The notes: generated from the sequence alone by a model not told the origin. 64,000 bases of DNA from Dasypus novemcinctus (GCF_030445035.2 NC_080677.1:29151513-29215512), one strand, 5' to 3'; counted from the stretch's first letter, positions 23,420 through 33,035 are shown. Translations and numbers: made by a program.

Positions 23420-23625
23420 AGGTCGCATTTGCAGATTACATGTCAACGTGCCATGCCCTGAGCTAAGCCCTTAGGATATATTATCTCATTGAATCTTTAT
23501 AATAAGTCCATGGTATTATTATATCGAGATGCAGTTGGAACTGGAGGCCCCAGGTTACACAGAGGAAGATTAGATATTTTGACCAGGTCTTTCTGGCTCC
23601 AGAGCCTGCATTCTTAAGTGCTTGG
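23420..23625 (-). mobile_element. MIR
   Basis: TATATTATCTCATTGAATCT, AAGTCCATGGTATTATTATA, GGTTACACAGAGGAAGATTA and TCTGGCTCCAGAGCCTGCAT give a nearly full-length reversed MIR. Confidence 0.7.
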
Positions 23626-25084
23626 TATAGTCTATCTCTCAAGCCTGTGCTCCCCCACTCCTGCTCTGATGTGGGCCTGGCAAGGCATCTGGGGATAGGC
23701 CAAGCCTGAGTGCCAGGCTGCAGGGCACCCTGCCAAAAGCAAAGGCATACTGTCCATGAGTAGGCAGCATGAATTATCTCGGTGGGGGTAATTCAGTCCA
23801 GGCTAATTTTGTGCCAAAATGAAAGCTGTGTCCTTCATAATAAAGCTACTGAGAGTACTTTTCCATTGGAAATCCCCACATAAGAGTAATCACTAGTGGG
23901 TCTGTTGAGATGGGTGAGTTAAACTTGACACTAACCCAAAGAACTAAATGGGTGGCCTTCCTATTATTATTTCTTTTAGTATCTTTTCTTTTTTTTCTTT
24001 TTGAAAGTATTTTATTTCATCCCACAGGTCCCATGTGTGAGCTATCTTTGTAGTCTGTGTTTCAAAAACTTTTTCTGTGCCAACTGTGGGAGAAAACTGG
24101 CTGCTGCCACTTGTTCAAAGCAAACAGCCCATATGTCTGCACTGAGCATTGAGTTTTTACTTTGAAGCTTAAATTTAGTTTTGCTTTTAATGAAAATAAA
24201 GCTACAGATTAGATAGTAGGAAATTAGTGTCTCTAGGAGACAGCCTAGAGGTTTTCTTTAGCTCATTACGAAAACTCCATTTTCGATCATAGATTTTTTT
24301 TTAAGCTACAGACTTTCTTTGCTCGTTTTTTTTTTCTTTCTGTCTTTCCTTCATGTGGTTCTTTGAAATTCGATTTTGCAGTTGTCAAGACTCACTGTGT
24401 CTATTATTATTTTGTTGGTAGGTCATAACATTGGCAGAGTGAGCAAATCCACATTGGAATACGTAAGACTGAGATTCCTCCTCAAATGAGCTTTCACAGA
24501 AAGCATGCTAAGTCCAGAATTCAGGGAAATTTTCCTTGGAATCAAAAAGTGCTATATGATCTTTAGGATCTAATTTGGTCTCCTCAAGCTTACTCCAAAG
24601 GGACAGATGTTGGGCAGTATAACGGAAAACTGCATTAACCTCCCTCCCAGGGCCAAGGCTCTCTGGATCCTGAATATTGTGTTTCAGATTCATTCATTAG
24701 ACTATTCATTAAGCATCCATCTGGTATAACAAACATATTGGGTAATTAATAATAACGAATAAGAACACAAGAGCAGACCAATTAAAAAACCTCCACCTCT
24801 CAGTCATATTTGCAAGTTACCAGTTATCAAATACCAGCCAAATCCTATTCATAATGAAGAATTTTTTAAAAAAATCTACTCAGAAGGCAGCCTTTTGAGA
24901 TCATGATGTCTGAATTGGGTTTAACTGCATGAGTCAGAATGGAAATCCATTAGGTCAAGCCAGAGTGAATAATACAAGACAGTAAGACTTGGAAGAGCCA
25001 GGCCCAGACGGCAGAGACACAAAAGAATCATGTGGCCGAAGCTGGTTTTCAAGATGTTGGGACCAGCCTGGGGCAAAATTGTTA
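23626..25084. other. Unique sequence, nothing recognised
   Basis: Several T-rich runs (23990-24005, 24296-24303, 24328-24338). No exon, RNA or repeat that I can name. Confidence 0.4.
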
Positions 25085-25235
25085 CTAGCCGTGTAGTGTT
25101 GAGTGTGCTGTAAGCTCTGTGGGGGCATGGACAGGGTCTTATTTGATCCCCTTTGTATCTCCAGCACCAAAACAGCACCCAGCATATAACAGGCCTGCAA
25201 TAAGCATTTAGTAAATTAATAAGCAAGTAAATGAA
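25085..25235 (+). mobile_element. L2 3' tail
   Basis: TGTAAGCTCTGTGGGGGCAT, GGACAGGGTCTTATTTGATC, TCTCCAGCACCAAAACAGCA and CAATAAGCATTTAGTAAATT follow the L2 3' end. Confidence 0.65.
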
Positions 25236-25534
25236 TAAAGTGAAGTTTGTCTTCTTACCCACCACTTTTTCTGTCCCTTGTCACAAGTACTGCCTCACTT
25301 GGTCAAATATGTCCAAGGTGTCCTGAGAAGTTACATGGCTTCTCAGGTGCCACAAATGGGCAAGCCATAATACGCAATGGGGCCTGCTTTTCTGGCATCA
25401 AATCTCAATTATTCTGGAACCCTTTTCCTCAGGGACCATTTGTTTTACTATTGTATTTATACTGGGTCAACTACTGAAAACAAGTACCTGGGAATAAGTG
25501 TACCTATTCCTTATGGTACATTTTCATTTTAACG

Positions 25535-25705
25535 TCATGGTTTAGGAGTCTGGCAGACCTGGACTGGGAACTGCCACTTAATACCTGGAAGAGCTTGAGC
25601 AAGAGATTTAGAATTTCTAAGCCTTAGTTTCCTCATATGGAATAAGGGGTATAAATAGAACAATACATATTTCATAGCATAGTTGTGAGGAATAAATAAA
25701 ACTAT
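25535..25705 (+). mobile_element. MIR, left part (split by insertion)
   Basis: GTTTAGGAGTCTGGCAGACC, AACTGCCACTTAATACC, CTAAGCCTTAGTTTCCTCAT and ATAGTTGTGAGGAATAAATA are MIR in order. The sequence stops at 25705 and its continuation is found at 28022. Confidence 0.75.
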
Positions 25706-25925
25706 CCAGGGGAGCGGAGGTAGCTCAAGTGGTTAAGTATCCGCTTCCCATGTACGAGGTCCCGGGTTTGATCCCCTGTACCTCCTAAAAAACAAAACAA
25801 ATAAGCAAAGGAAAAACCCAGCTCTCATTTGGTGGCCCAGTTGTTGAGCACCTGGTTCCCATGTATGAGGTCCTGGGTTCAATCTCCAGTACCTCCTAAA
25901 AACAAACTAACAAACAAAAACACAC
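25706..25925 (+). mobile_element. Dimeric short SINE at the 5' edge of an L1
   Basis: Unit 1 (about 25709-25790) begins GGGGAGCGGAGGTAGCTCAA and has GGTTTGATCCCC; unit 2 (about 25815-25900) has GGGTTCAATCTCC. Each is followed by CTCCTAAAAA and an A/C linker. The dimer abuts L1 sequence directly; it has no private TSD on its right side. Confidence 0.8.
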
Positions 25926-28021
25926 ATCTATGCTCAACTGATTTTCAACAAGGGTGCCACATCCACCCAATGGCAAAAGGATAGTCTTTAAACAAATGGT
26001 GCTGGGAAAACTGAATATTTGTTTGCAATACAATGAAATTGGACCCCCAGCTCATACTATATAAAAAATTAACTAAAAAATGGATCAATGACCTATGTAT
26101 AAGAACTAAAAACATAAACCTCTTAGAAGAAAAACATAGGGGAAAATCTTCATGACCTTATAGTAGGCAATGGGTTCTTAGATATGACACCAAAAGCATA
26201 TACATCAAAAGAAAATAAATTAGACTTCATAAAAATTTAAAATGTTTGTGCATCAAAGGACATTATCAAGAAAGTGAAAAGAAAACCAGAGAATGGGAGA
26301 AAATACCTGGAAACCATATATCTGACAAGGGTTTAATATCCAGAATATATAAAGAACTCCTACAACTCAACAACAAAAAGAAACTCAATTTAAAAATGGG
26401 CAAAGGCAATGATTCAGAGTTAGACTCATTTATAATTTTCCTACACATGGTCCTTCTGCTCCTTTTATTTGAATCTATAATGAGCACTACACGCATTAAA
26501 TATGTGTCCCAGGGACTTAAATATTCCAACTGTTCACATGCCAGATGAGCCCTGAATGAGTAGGTGTTGCAGCCAACACCTACTCTAGAGTTCATCGGAC
26601 TCACTCAGGACATCTAACAAAAGGATGATGATGGACAGTGCCCACCTCTCAAAACACAGAGTATCTAGAGCTGCAAGCAAGACAGTTTTATCTATCTGTC
26701 CCATAAGATCTAAGCCCCTCTCAATAGGAAGCAAACTGGGCATCACCATCCCCAAATCCTCAAGGCTGAGGAAGGAATGCAACTATGGATGAAAGTAGAC
26801 TTATTATTATTCTAGGAATGGAAGAACTTGTAACACTGATGTAAAGACAATGGCTGCCAGAGTTTCTGAGGGGTGAGAGAAGGAAGAATAGGTATAACAT
26901 GGAGCATTTTTGGGACATTGGAATTGTTACGCATGGCATTGCAATGATGGGCACAGGCCATTATACATTTTGTCAAAACCTATATAATGTGCGGTGCAAA
27001 GTGTAAACCATAATGTAAACTATAGACCATGCTTAGGAGCAATGCTTTGATATATGTTCATCAACTAACAAATGTACCACGCTAATGAAAGATATTATTA
27101 ATGGAGTTAAGTGTGTGTGTTTTTTGGGGGATATGGGAATCCCCTATATTTTTCATGTAAAATTTACATTCATGTAATCTAAAACTTCTTTAAAATACAG
27201 AAAAAATGGGCAAAGGACTAGAATAGACATTTTTCCAAAGAAGATATACAAATGGCCAATAAGCACATGAAAATATGCTCAACATCACTAACCATTAGAA
27301 AAATGCAAATAAAAATGATGAGATACCACTTCACATCACTAGGACGGCTATTATTTAAAACAAAAACAAAACAAAACAGAAAATAAGTGTTGGCAAGGAT
27401 GTGGAGAAACAGAAACACTTGTGAATTTGTTGATGGGAATGTAAAATGGCTGCTGTTGTGGAAAACAGTTTGGCAGTTCCTCAGAAAGTTAAACATAGAA
27501 TAACATATGACCCAACAATTCTGCTTCTAGGCATATACCCAAAATAATTGAAAATAGGGACTCAGACAGATATTTATACACCTATGTTCATAGCAGCATT
27601 ATTTGACACTCAAGTGTCCATCAACATGCATGGAAAAATAAAATGGGGTATGTCTATACAATGGAATATTATTCAACCATGAAAAGGAATGACGTTCTAT
27701 TAATGATGAAAGAAACTTGAAGACATCATGTTGTGTGAAATAAGCCAGACACAAAGGGACACGTAGTATTTGATTTCACTTATACAAAATACCCAGAATA
27801 AGCAAAGCCAGGTTTCCAGGGGTTAGGGCTAGGGTGGGAACGGGGAGTTATTGCTTGATCAGTACCTAGTTTCTGTTTGGGGAGATGAAAAGGTTTTGGT
27901 AATGGATGTGATATTGGTAGCACAGTATTGTGAGTATAATTAATATCAATGAATTTTACATGATAGAGGTTAAAATGGAAAATTGTGTGTTGCATATTAC
28001 AATAGAAACTAGAAACATGAG
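25926..28021 (+). mobile_element. L1, 5'-truncated (ORF2 end and 3'UTR), split at 26407-27201
   Basis: TATGCTCAACTGATTTTCAA, AATGGTGCTGGGAAAACTGA, ATGACACCAAAAGCATATAC and CAGAATATATAAAGAACTCC are L1 ORF2 C-terminal words; after the inner insertion the order resumes with GGACTAGAATAGACATTTTT, ATGGCCAATAAGCACATGAA, GGCAAGGATGTGGAGAAACA and continues to the 3'UTR near 28012. Several stops break ORF2. TAAAACTAT flanks the whole SINE+L1 block (25697-25705 and 28022-28030). Confidence 0.9.
26407..27201 (+). mobile_element. Nested L1 3' end inserted in the older L1
   Basis: The block ends with ACCATAATGTAAACTATAGA, AACAAATGTACCACGCTAAT, the CTATATTTTTCATGTAAAAT stretch and AAAACTTCTTTAAAATACAG, which is the end of a different L1 3'UTR. 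It interrupts continuous L1 ORF2 homology. The 15 bp AAAAATGGGCAAAGG occurs at 26392-26406 and exactly again at 27202-27216, a perfect TSD. It is 5'-truncated (795 bp). Confidence 0.9.
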
Positions 28022-28074
28022 TAAAACTATTTATGTAAAGTGTTTAGCATGGTGTCTGTCATTTAGAAAGCACA
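28022..28074 (+). mobile_element. MIR, right part
   Basis: TAAAACTATTTATGTAAAGT and GTTTAGCATGGTGTCTGTCA continue the MIR broken at 25705 (target copy included). Confidence 0.6.
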
Positions 28075-28082
28075 CAGAAAAT

Positions 28083-28267
28083 CAGTAGTTCTAAAAGTGG
28101 GCTCTCAGGCCTCAGTATCAGCAGCTCTAGGAATTTGTTAGATATATGTAAATTCTCAGCCCCAGCCCAGACTTATTGCTTCAGCAACTCTGCAGGTAGG
28201 GCCCAGCAATCTATTTTAACAAGATTTCCAGGAGATTCTGGTGCAAGCACAAGTTTGCAAACCACTG
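28083..28267 (+). mobile_element. MER5A-type hAT element
   Basis: Starts CAGTAGTTCTAAAAGTG and ends CAAGTTTGCAAACCACTG; the inside has TCAGTATCAGCAGCTCTAGG and AGGCC-type MER5A words. At 185 bp it is near full length. Flanks 28075-28082 (CAGAAAAT) and 28268-28275 (CAGTAAAT) agree at 7 of 8 positions, the 8 bp TSD expected for hAT. Confidence 0.85.
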
Positions 28268-28614
28268 CAGTAAATGTTAGTGTATTATAATATACCACAT
28301 TCTATTATAATAGGTAGCTTTTACCTATTTGCTAAATCAGTCAGGCTGGGAAGATAATCTCAATATACTGGATATATAGGAGCAGTGGGCTGCAAATCCA
28401 GGAATCTGAATCCTAACCCCATAACCACTCCACATTTATTGCATGGTTTTAGGCAAATCTCAAGTTTAAAGTCTACCCTCTTAGGCCTCAGTCAAATGAC
28501 TTGTTACTTATCATCCAAGGTGGACTTTGAAACTGAATTTAGATAATATTGAGAGATCTGTGAGCTCCTTGGAAAGCTGCACTGGATAAATATTTTTGTC
28601 ATTAATGGCAGTGC
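28268..28614. other. Unique sequence, nothing recognised
   Basis: Only AT-rich words near 28290-28320. No gene or named repeat. Confidence 0.4.
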
Positions 28615-28750
28615 TATTCATTTATTAATCCATTCCACAGATGTTGATTGAGCACTCACCACGTGCCAGGCATTGTGGAAGCAACTGTGAGCCACGCAGA
28701 TGTGGTCCAACTTGTCCTGGAGCCTGCAGTTTGGTGGGAATGAGGAATCA
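28615..28750 (-). mobile_element. L2 3' end (antisense)
   Basis: TTCATTTATTAATCCATTCC, TTGATTGAGCACTCACCACG, TGCCAGGCATTGTGGAAGC and GTCCTGGAGCCTGC are the reversed L2 3' tail. Confidence 0.65.
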
Positions 28751-28779
28751 GTGCTATGGCCTGTCCCGTGCTGATCACC

Positions 28780-28995
28780 TGTAAGTCCTGTTAAGTATTT
28801 ATTGTGTGCTAGGTGCGGTGCTAAAGTGCTATACACAAACTATTTCATTTAATCTTCACAACAGTCCTGTGAGGTAGGGATAATGGTTTCATATTGCATA
28901 AGAGGAAACGGGCTCAGAAAGCTTAAGTGACTTGCCCAAGTTCACTGTTACTAAATGGTGGACTCTAGGCGACTTCAAAGTAATGCTCTTCACCT
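28780..28995 (-). mobile_element. MIR
   Basis: TTATTGTGTGCTAGGTGCGG, TTTAATCTTCACAACAGTCC, TGAGGTAGGGATAATGG, GAGGAAACGGGCTCAGAAAG and CTTGCCCAAGTTCACTG are a clear reversed MIR. Confidence 0.85.
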
Positions 28996-29044
28996 CTATT
29001 TTATGGGCATCCTGGTACATACATATCTATGTACAAGGAATATC

Positions 29045-29112
29045 TCCTTTTCAGTGTCCAGGAAGGTATCTTGCCTATAGTGAGTTCTCAATAAATATTT
29101 ATTAATAAATAG
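29045..29112 (+). mobile_element. L2 tail
   Basis: GGTATCTTGCCTATAGTGAG followed by TTCTCAATAAATATTTATTA. Confidence 0.45.
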
Positions 29113-29149
29113 GCCGATCTGGGATCAAACGAGACCAAAGGTCCCAGAT

Positions 29150-30440
29150 AACCGGGGTTATTGGGGTTCCCGGAAACTAGAGCGACTATTCTGAGGCGTG
29201 GGGGCAGCAGGAAGAGGGCACCGTTCCGCAGCGGCCCGAGGAAGAGCCTGACATCTGTGCTGCCCAGACGCCAAAGGGCTGTCGGGGGCTTCTGGGCTGG
29301 GTGGGGATGGCGAGAGCCGCCGACGCTCGCCCTTTCTCCCAGCCGTCGTCACAGGAGGACACACGGTCCACCCCACGGGAAGCTGTGTCCACCCCCGCTA
29401 GCTTGGCAGCTCTGCTGGACCCCGGGGGCAGGCGGGAGTGGCGGCGTGGGGGCTGGTTCCCTCCTGCTCCTCGTCCCGCCCCCGCCCCGCGTGGCGGCTG
29501 GAACGGAAGGCCCGGCTGCTGCGCCGGGTGTGGGGCGCTCGTCTGCCAGCGGCCCGCGGGGGCAGGGCCGGCTTAAGAGGCGGTGACAGCTGTTATCGGC
29601 TGCCTCTCTGGAGGGGCACCGTTTGCTCTTCCCGTCCCCTCTTTGGTTACTCAGCTTTGAAGCGCACTGTTTTAGGGAAGCATGCTAACTCAGAAGCGCC
29701 CTTTCCTGCTTGTTAAAACCAGCTTACGCGACACGCCTAGCGACAGGAGTGTTTCCTCATCATCGCCTGTTGGTTCAGGCCACAGCAGGGCGCAACCATG
29801 GAGGACGCAGCCACGCGTAGGAGACGCTGGCGCCTGTGTCGAAGCCCCAGGTGTTAGTAGGAGACTCTGACGCCTGTGTCGAAGCCCCGGGTGTTAGTAG
29901 GAGACTCTGACGCCTGTGTCGAAGCCCCGGGTGTTGGTAGGAGAGGCTGGCACCTGTGTCGAAGCCCCGGGTGTTGGTAGGAGAGGCTGGCGCCTGTGTC
30001 GAAGCCCCGGGTGTTACTTCCTGCGGCCGCCGACGCCAAGATGGCCCCAAAGAGCCCCGCCTCCAGGTCTAGGCGCGCGGTGGGACCCCTCGCCTGGTTT
30101 CCACCACCGAGGTGGTCTAGAGACTTGCTTCTAACCCACAGAACACAGCAACGGAGCGGGGCTCTCACGTCCGAGATGAGGTGGTAAGAGAGCGTGACCT
30201 CTGTCTTGCCGGCAGACCCTGTCCTCCTCGGCCCACAAGCTTCGATGAAGTCGGCAGCCGCACTGCTTCGCAGAGGCCCCCCGGGGCAAGGAACCGAGGG
30301 CAGCGGCCGACAAGGGCCAGCCCGGAGCCGGGGCTCTCGGTTCCACGGCGCAAGAGAAACCAGATTCAGCCAGCGGCCGCTGAGGGAGCTTGGAAGGGGA
30401 CCCTCGCCCAATTGAGCCTTCAGTAGCCACCCCAGCCCTG
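29150..30440. promoter_or_regulatory. CpG island, candidate promoter
   Basis: CpG is dense here and scarce in nearly all the rest of the window. 29475-29489 contains two overlapping GC boxes (CCCGCCCCCGCCCCG). CGCCAAGATGGCCCC at about 30036-30050 fits a YY1 site. A fair splice donor GTAAGAG follows 30183 on the plus strand. No TATA box stands out. A CpG-island promoter is the usual meaning, but I cannot identify the transcript, its strand or an exon. Long open frames on both strands here are expected from few stop codons in GC-rich DNA. Confidence 0.6.
29817..30016. repeat. 40 bp minisatellite, 5 units
   Basis: Five head-to-tail units of exactly 40 bp: 29817-29856, 29857-29896, 29897-29936, 29937-29976, 29977-30016. 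Each runs from GTAGGAGA to CCGGGTGTTA (CCAGG in unit 1) with the core CCTGTGTCGAAGCCCC unchanged. Units differ only at a few positions (ACTCTGACG in 2 and 3; GGCTGGCAC or GGCTGGCGC in 4 and 5; TTAGTAG or TTGGTAG at the joints). Each keeps a CGAAG CpG. It lies within the CpG island. Confidence 0.97.
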
Positions 30441-30595
30441 GCTGACTGGAGCCTCGTGGGCGACCTGGAAGCAGAGGATCCCGCTGGGGTATGCCCAGAG
30501 TGCCAACACCCGGCAGCTGTGGGTAATAACTGTGGGCTTTTAAGTTGCTTCGCTTGTGGCAATCTGTTGCGCAGCAATAGGAAACCAAGACATTT
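30235..30595 (+). mobile_element. MLT1-like LTR 3' half (tentative)
   Basis: GAAACCAGATTCAGCCAGCG, TGGGCTTTTAAGTTGCTTCG, TTGTGGCAATCTGTTGCGCA and GCAATAGGAAACCAAGACAT match the end of a common old MaLR-type LTR. The left limit is uncertain. If right, it explains the cysteine pairs in the 93-codon frame at 30390-30671, which therefore need not be a zinc ribbon. Confidence 0.45.
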
Positions 30596-30599
30596 CCCA

Positions 30600-30745
30600 T
30601 CTGAGTTTGGGCAGGTTTACTTCCCCTCTGTAAATGTCAATTTCTGCACCTTGTCAAGCCGGCAAGGATAATAATAAAAATGATAATATGGCTGCTTTTT
30701 GGAACTTAAATGAGAAACTGTGTAGAAAAGTGTACAAATGTTGCA
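30600..30745 (+). mobile_element. MIR fragment
   Basis: TTTGGGCAGGTTTACTTCCC, CTCTGTAAATGTCAATTTCT, AAGGATAATAATAAAAATGA and GGAACTTAAATGAGAAA follow the MIR 3' half. Confidence 0.6.
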
Positions 30746-31115
30746 ACTTCCTTGTGAGTGAGCAAGGGGCTGGGCTCTACCTGGGATGGAGTTTGGAGAA
30801 TGGGGTGCAGAGTAGGTGGAGCTACTGAGGACCGGGAAGGCTTCCCTGCGCCATTAGCCAAGGGGATTTAATGACAGGAGGTCGAGCGAAGGCAGAGCTG
30901 GGAACCACAGAGACCATGAAAGGAGTCTAGGCACACGGAGTTGGCTATTCAAAGGGAAAACAGGAAGTAGAACTAAGAATCCGATGGAGGGAGGCACCAC
31001 CAGGTACCAGGGATGCCAAAGGTGCGAGAATTAATTAGGACACTGCACTTGTTTAGGTATACAGCAGAAACTGATTCATGCTCAGGCAAGTGGAGTTGAA
31101 GTTGGGGGAAAGTGG
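30746..31115. other. Unique sequence, nothing recognised
   Basis: Moderate GC; no exon or repeat seen. Confidence 0.4.
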
Positions 31116-31711
31116 GGAATGATGGATTTCTCTAGGTTCTTGGCTATGTTACCTAAAAGAATTTAACAACATGCCGGTTTAGTGAGGCCAGTAGTTTATT
31201 GAGAAAACGGGAGAACAGAACAGACATGGGAGAAAACAGCAGATTATGTATCCCCAGAAGCAATTAATTACTCCTCCCCTTGCTAATGTTTGGGGGAGGG
31301 GCCCCAGCGGTTTGCTGCGCTGATTGATTACCCCACCCTCCCAATGGTGAGGCCCCTTGATGGTATCGGGGCTTTCCCTTGAGCCGGGACGAAATCTCGT
31401 TCCAAATGGGGTTCTTGGGGGGTCCTTCTGGCACCTTCTTGGGGGGGTTTCCAGGCAGGGGTCCTTGGCCACGTGCTTTGTGGCCATGTTTTTCTGCCAG
31501 GTTTTTGACGTGTCTTCCCATTCCTTCAACTTACCTGCCTCAGAATCCAGGGCCGGGTGGCCACCACCCTTGACTCTGAGCCGCTAACCTATCTTACTAA
31601 TAGAACTGCCCATAAAGCAAGAGGACTCCTCCTCAAATGTGATGCTCCAGCCCAGTCCTCTCTTCTGAACTTCAGACTCAGCAGCTCCTAATGGGCATGT
31701 GAAATTTAACA
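31116..31711 (-). mobile_element. LTR (same family as position 1), opposite strand
   Basis: On the minus strand, CCTCACCATTGGGAGGGTGG, GGTAATCAATCAGCGCAGCA, CTGGGGCCCCTCCCCCAAAC, then AATAAACTACTGGCC (complement near 31185-31200) and AAGAACCTAGAGAAATCCAT follow the order seen at 1-460. Borders are approximate; a possible TG start lies at 31711. No internal retroviral sequence adjoins it. The 116- and 85-codon open frames inside are not genes. Confidence 0.7.
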
Positions 31712-31891
31712 TTCCCCCGTCTTCCCGTTTCCCTTTCACTGTCCTCAGTCCCCTCCCTGGAGGTGACAACTGTAAGCAGTTGAATATACATCCTCCTGTC
31801 TCATGGTAACCTGTTATTTATATTCTGGCTCTATGAATTTGCTTATTCTAGGTATTTCATCTACATGAAACCATACAATATTTGCCCTTTT
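31712..31891 (-). mobile_element. L1 3' region (antisense), left part
   Basis: GGTAACCTGTTATTTATATT, TCTATGAATTTGCTTATTCT and AGGTATTTCATCTACATGAA are antisense L1 words, continued after the SINE at 32279. The last bases are one copy of the SINE's TSD. Confidence 0.65.
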
Positions 31892-32265
31892 TTTTTTAAA
31901 AGATTTATTTATTTTTATTTATTTAATTCCCCTCCCCCCCCCCGTTTGTCTGTTTTCTGTGTCTTTTTGCTGCGTCTTGTTTCTTTGTCCGCTTCTGTTG
32001 TCGTCAGCGGCACGGGAAGTGTGGCGGCGCCATTCCTGGGCAGGCTGCTCCCTCCTTCGCGCTGGGCGGCTCTCCTTATGGGTGCACTCCTTGCGCGTGG
32101 GGCTCCCCTACGCGGGGGACACCCCTGCGTGGCACAGCACTCCTTGCGCGCATCAGCACTGCGCATGGGCCAGCTCCACACGGGTCAAGGAGGCCCGGGG
32201 CTTGAACCGCGGACCTCCCATGTGGTAGACGGACGCCCTACCCACTGGGCCAAAGTCCGTTTCCC
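31892..32265 (-). mobile_element. Long armadillo-type SINE, young copy
   Basis: The minus-strand head begins near 32265 with GGAAACGGACTTTGGCCC, has box B GGTTCAAGCCC near 32193-32203, and the body keeps many CpG sites (GGCGGCGCC, GCGCGCAAGG, ACGCGGGG complements), unlike the copies at 14208 and 17333. TATTTGCCCTTTT occurs exactly at 31879-31891 and 32266-32278, a 13 bp TSD. Its tail carries a C-rich run (31929-31941) beside the A/T tail. Confidence 0.95.
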
Positions 32266-32278
32266 TATTTGCCCTTTT

Positions 32279-32898
32279 GTATCTCGCTTGTTTCATTCAA
32301 CATGTCTTCAAGTTTCATCCACGTTGGAGTATGTTTCAGCACTTCACTTCTTTTTACAGTTGAATAATGTTCCATTGTACATACGTATCACATTTTGTCA
32401 TCTGTCAATGGGTACTTGAGTTGTTTCCACCTACTGACCATAATGAATAATGCTGCTATAAATATTGGTAACTAGTATCTGTCCCAATCCCTGTTTTCGA
32501 TTCTTTCGGTCCATTTTTTAAAAAAATATCACAGACGATACTACAATTAACATTCATATCCGCATGTGCAATTATTTCTCCAGGAGGGATTCTTAGAAGT
32601 AGGATTGTGAAGTCAAAGGGTTTTGCACATAAAAAGTTTAGTAGAGACTGAAAAATTATCTTTTAAAGTGGCTGAACCAATTTAATTCCCACCAGCAGAG
32701 TATGACTGCCTCTGTGTCAATGCTGGACACTATCAAGCCTTTAAAAATTTGCCCAGAATGAGGTCTTATTTTAATTAGCATTTCCTTGATGTGTAGAAAG
32801 CTTGAATATGTTTTCATACATTTATTGGTCACTTGTATTTTTCTTCTGTGAAGTGCCTATCTGTATCCTTGGTCATTTTTCTATTGGGTTTTTTATGC
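32279..32898 (-). mobile_element. L1 (antisense), right part
   Basis: TTTCATTCAACATGTCTTCA, TTGAATAATGTTCCATTGTA, ATGAATAATGCTGCTATAAA, then GTAGGATTGTGAAGTCAAAG, TTAATTAGCATTTCCTTGAT and GAAGTGCCTATCTGTATCCT. The last part repeats the ordering with different wording, so two L1 remnants may abut near 32525. Confidence 0.75.
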
Positions 32899-33035
32899 CA
32901 AGTTATTAATGGAAAGTCTGAGGCCTGGAGAAAGTAAGCTAACTTGCTTAGAGTCCCACAGCTAGTAAGTGGCTGAGCTAGAACTTTTCTTGGCTCTGTC
33001 TTACTCTAAAGTACACATCCTCAACCACCAGCTTG
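32899..33035 (-). mobile_element. MIR
   Basis: AAGTCTGAGGCCTGGAGAAA, GCTAACTTGCTTAGAGTCCC and ACAGCTAGTAAGTGGCTGAG are reversed MIR core. Confidence 0.7.

Noticed and set aside
29854-30600. 248-codon open frame on the minus strand, the longest in the window
   Set aside because: It lies in the CpG island, reads through four minisatellite units and shows no domain; several shifted frames on both strands are also open, as expected from few stop codons in GC-rich DNA.
30390-30671. Zinc-ribbon-like cysteine pairs (CPECQ...CFACG) in a 93-codon frame
   Set aside because: The DNA coding the cysteines matches the end of an old MaLR-type LTR, so the pattern is probably accidental.
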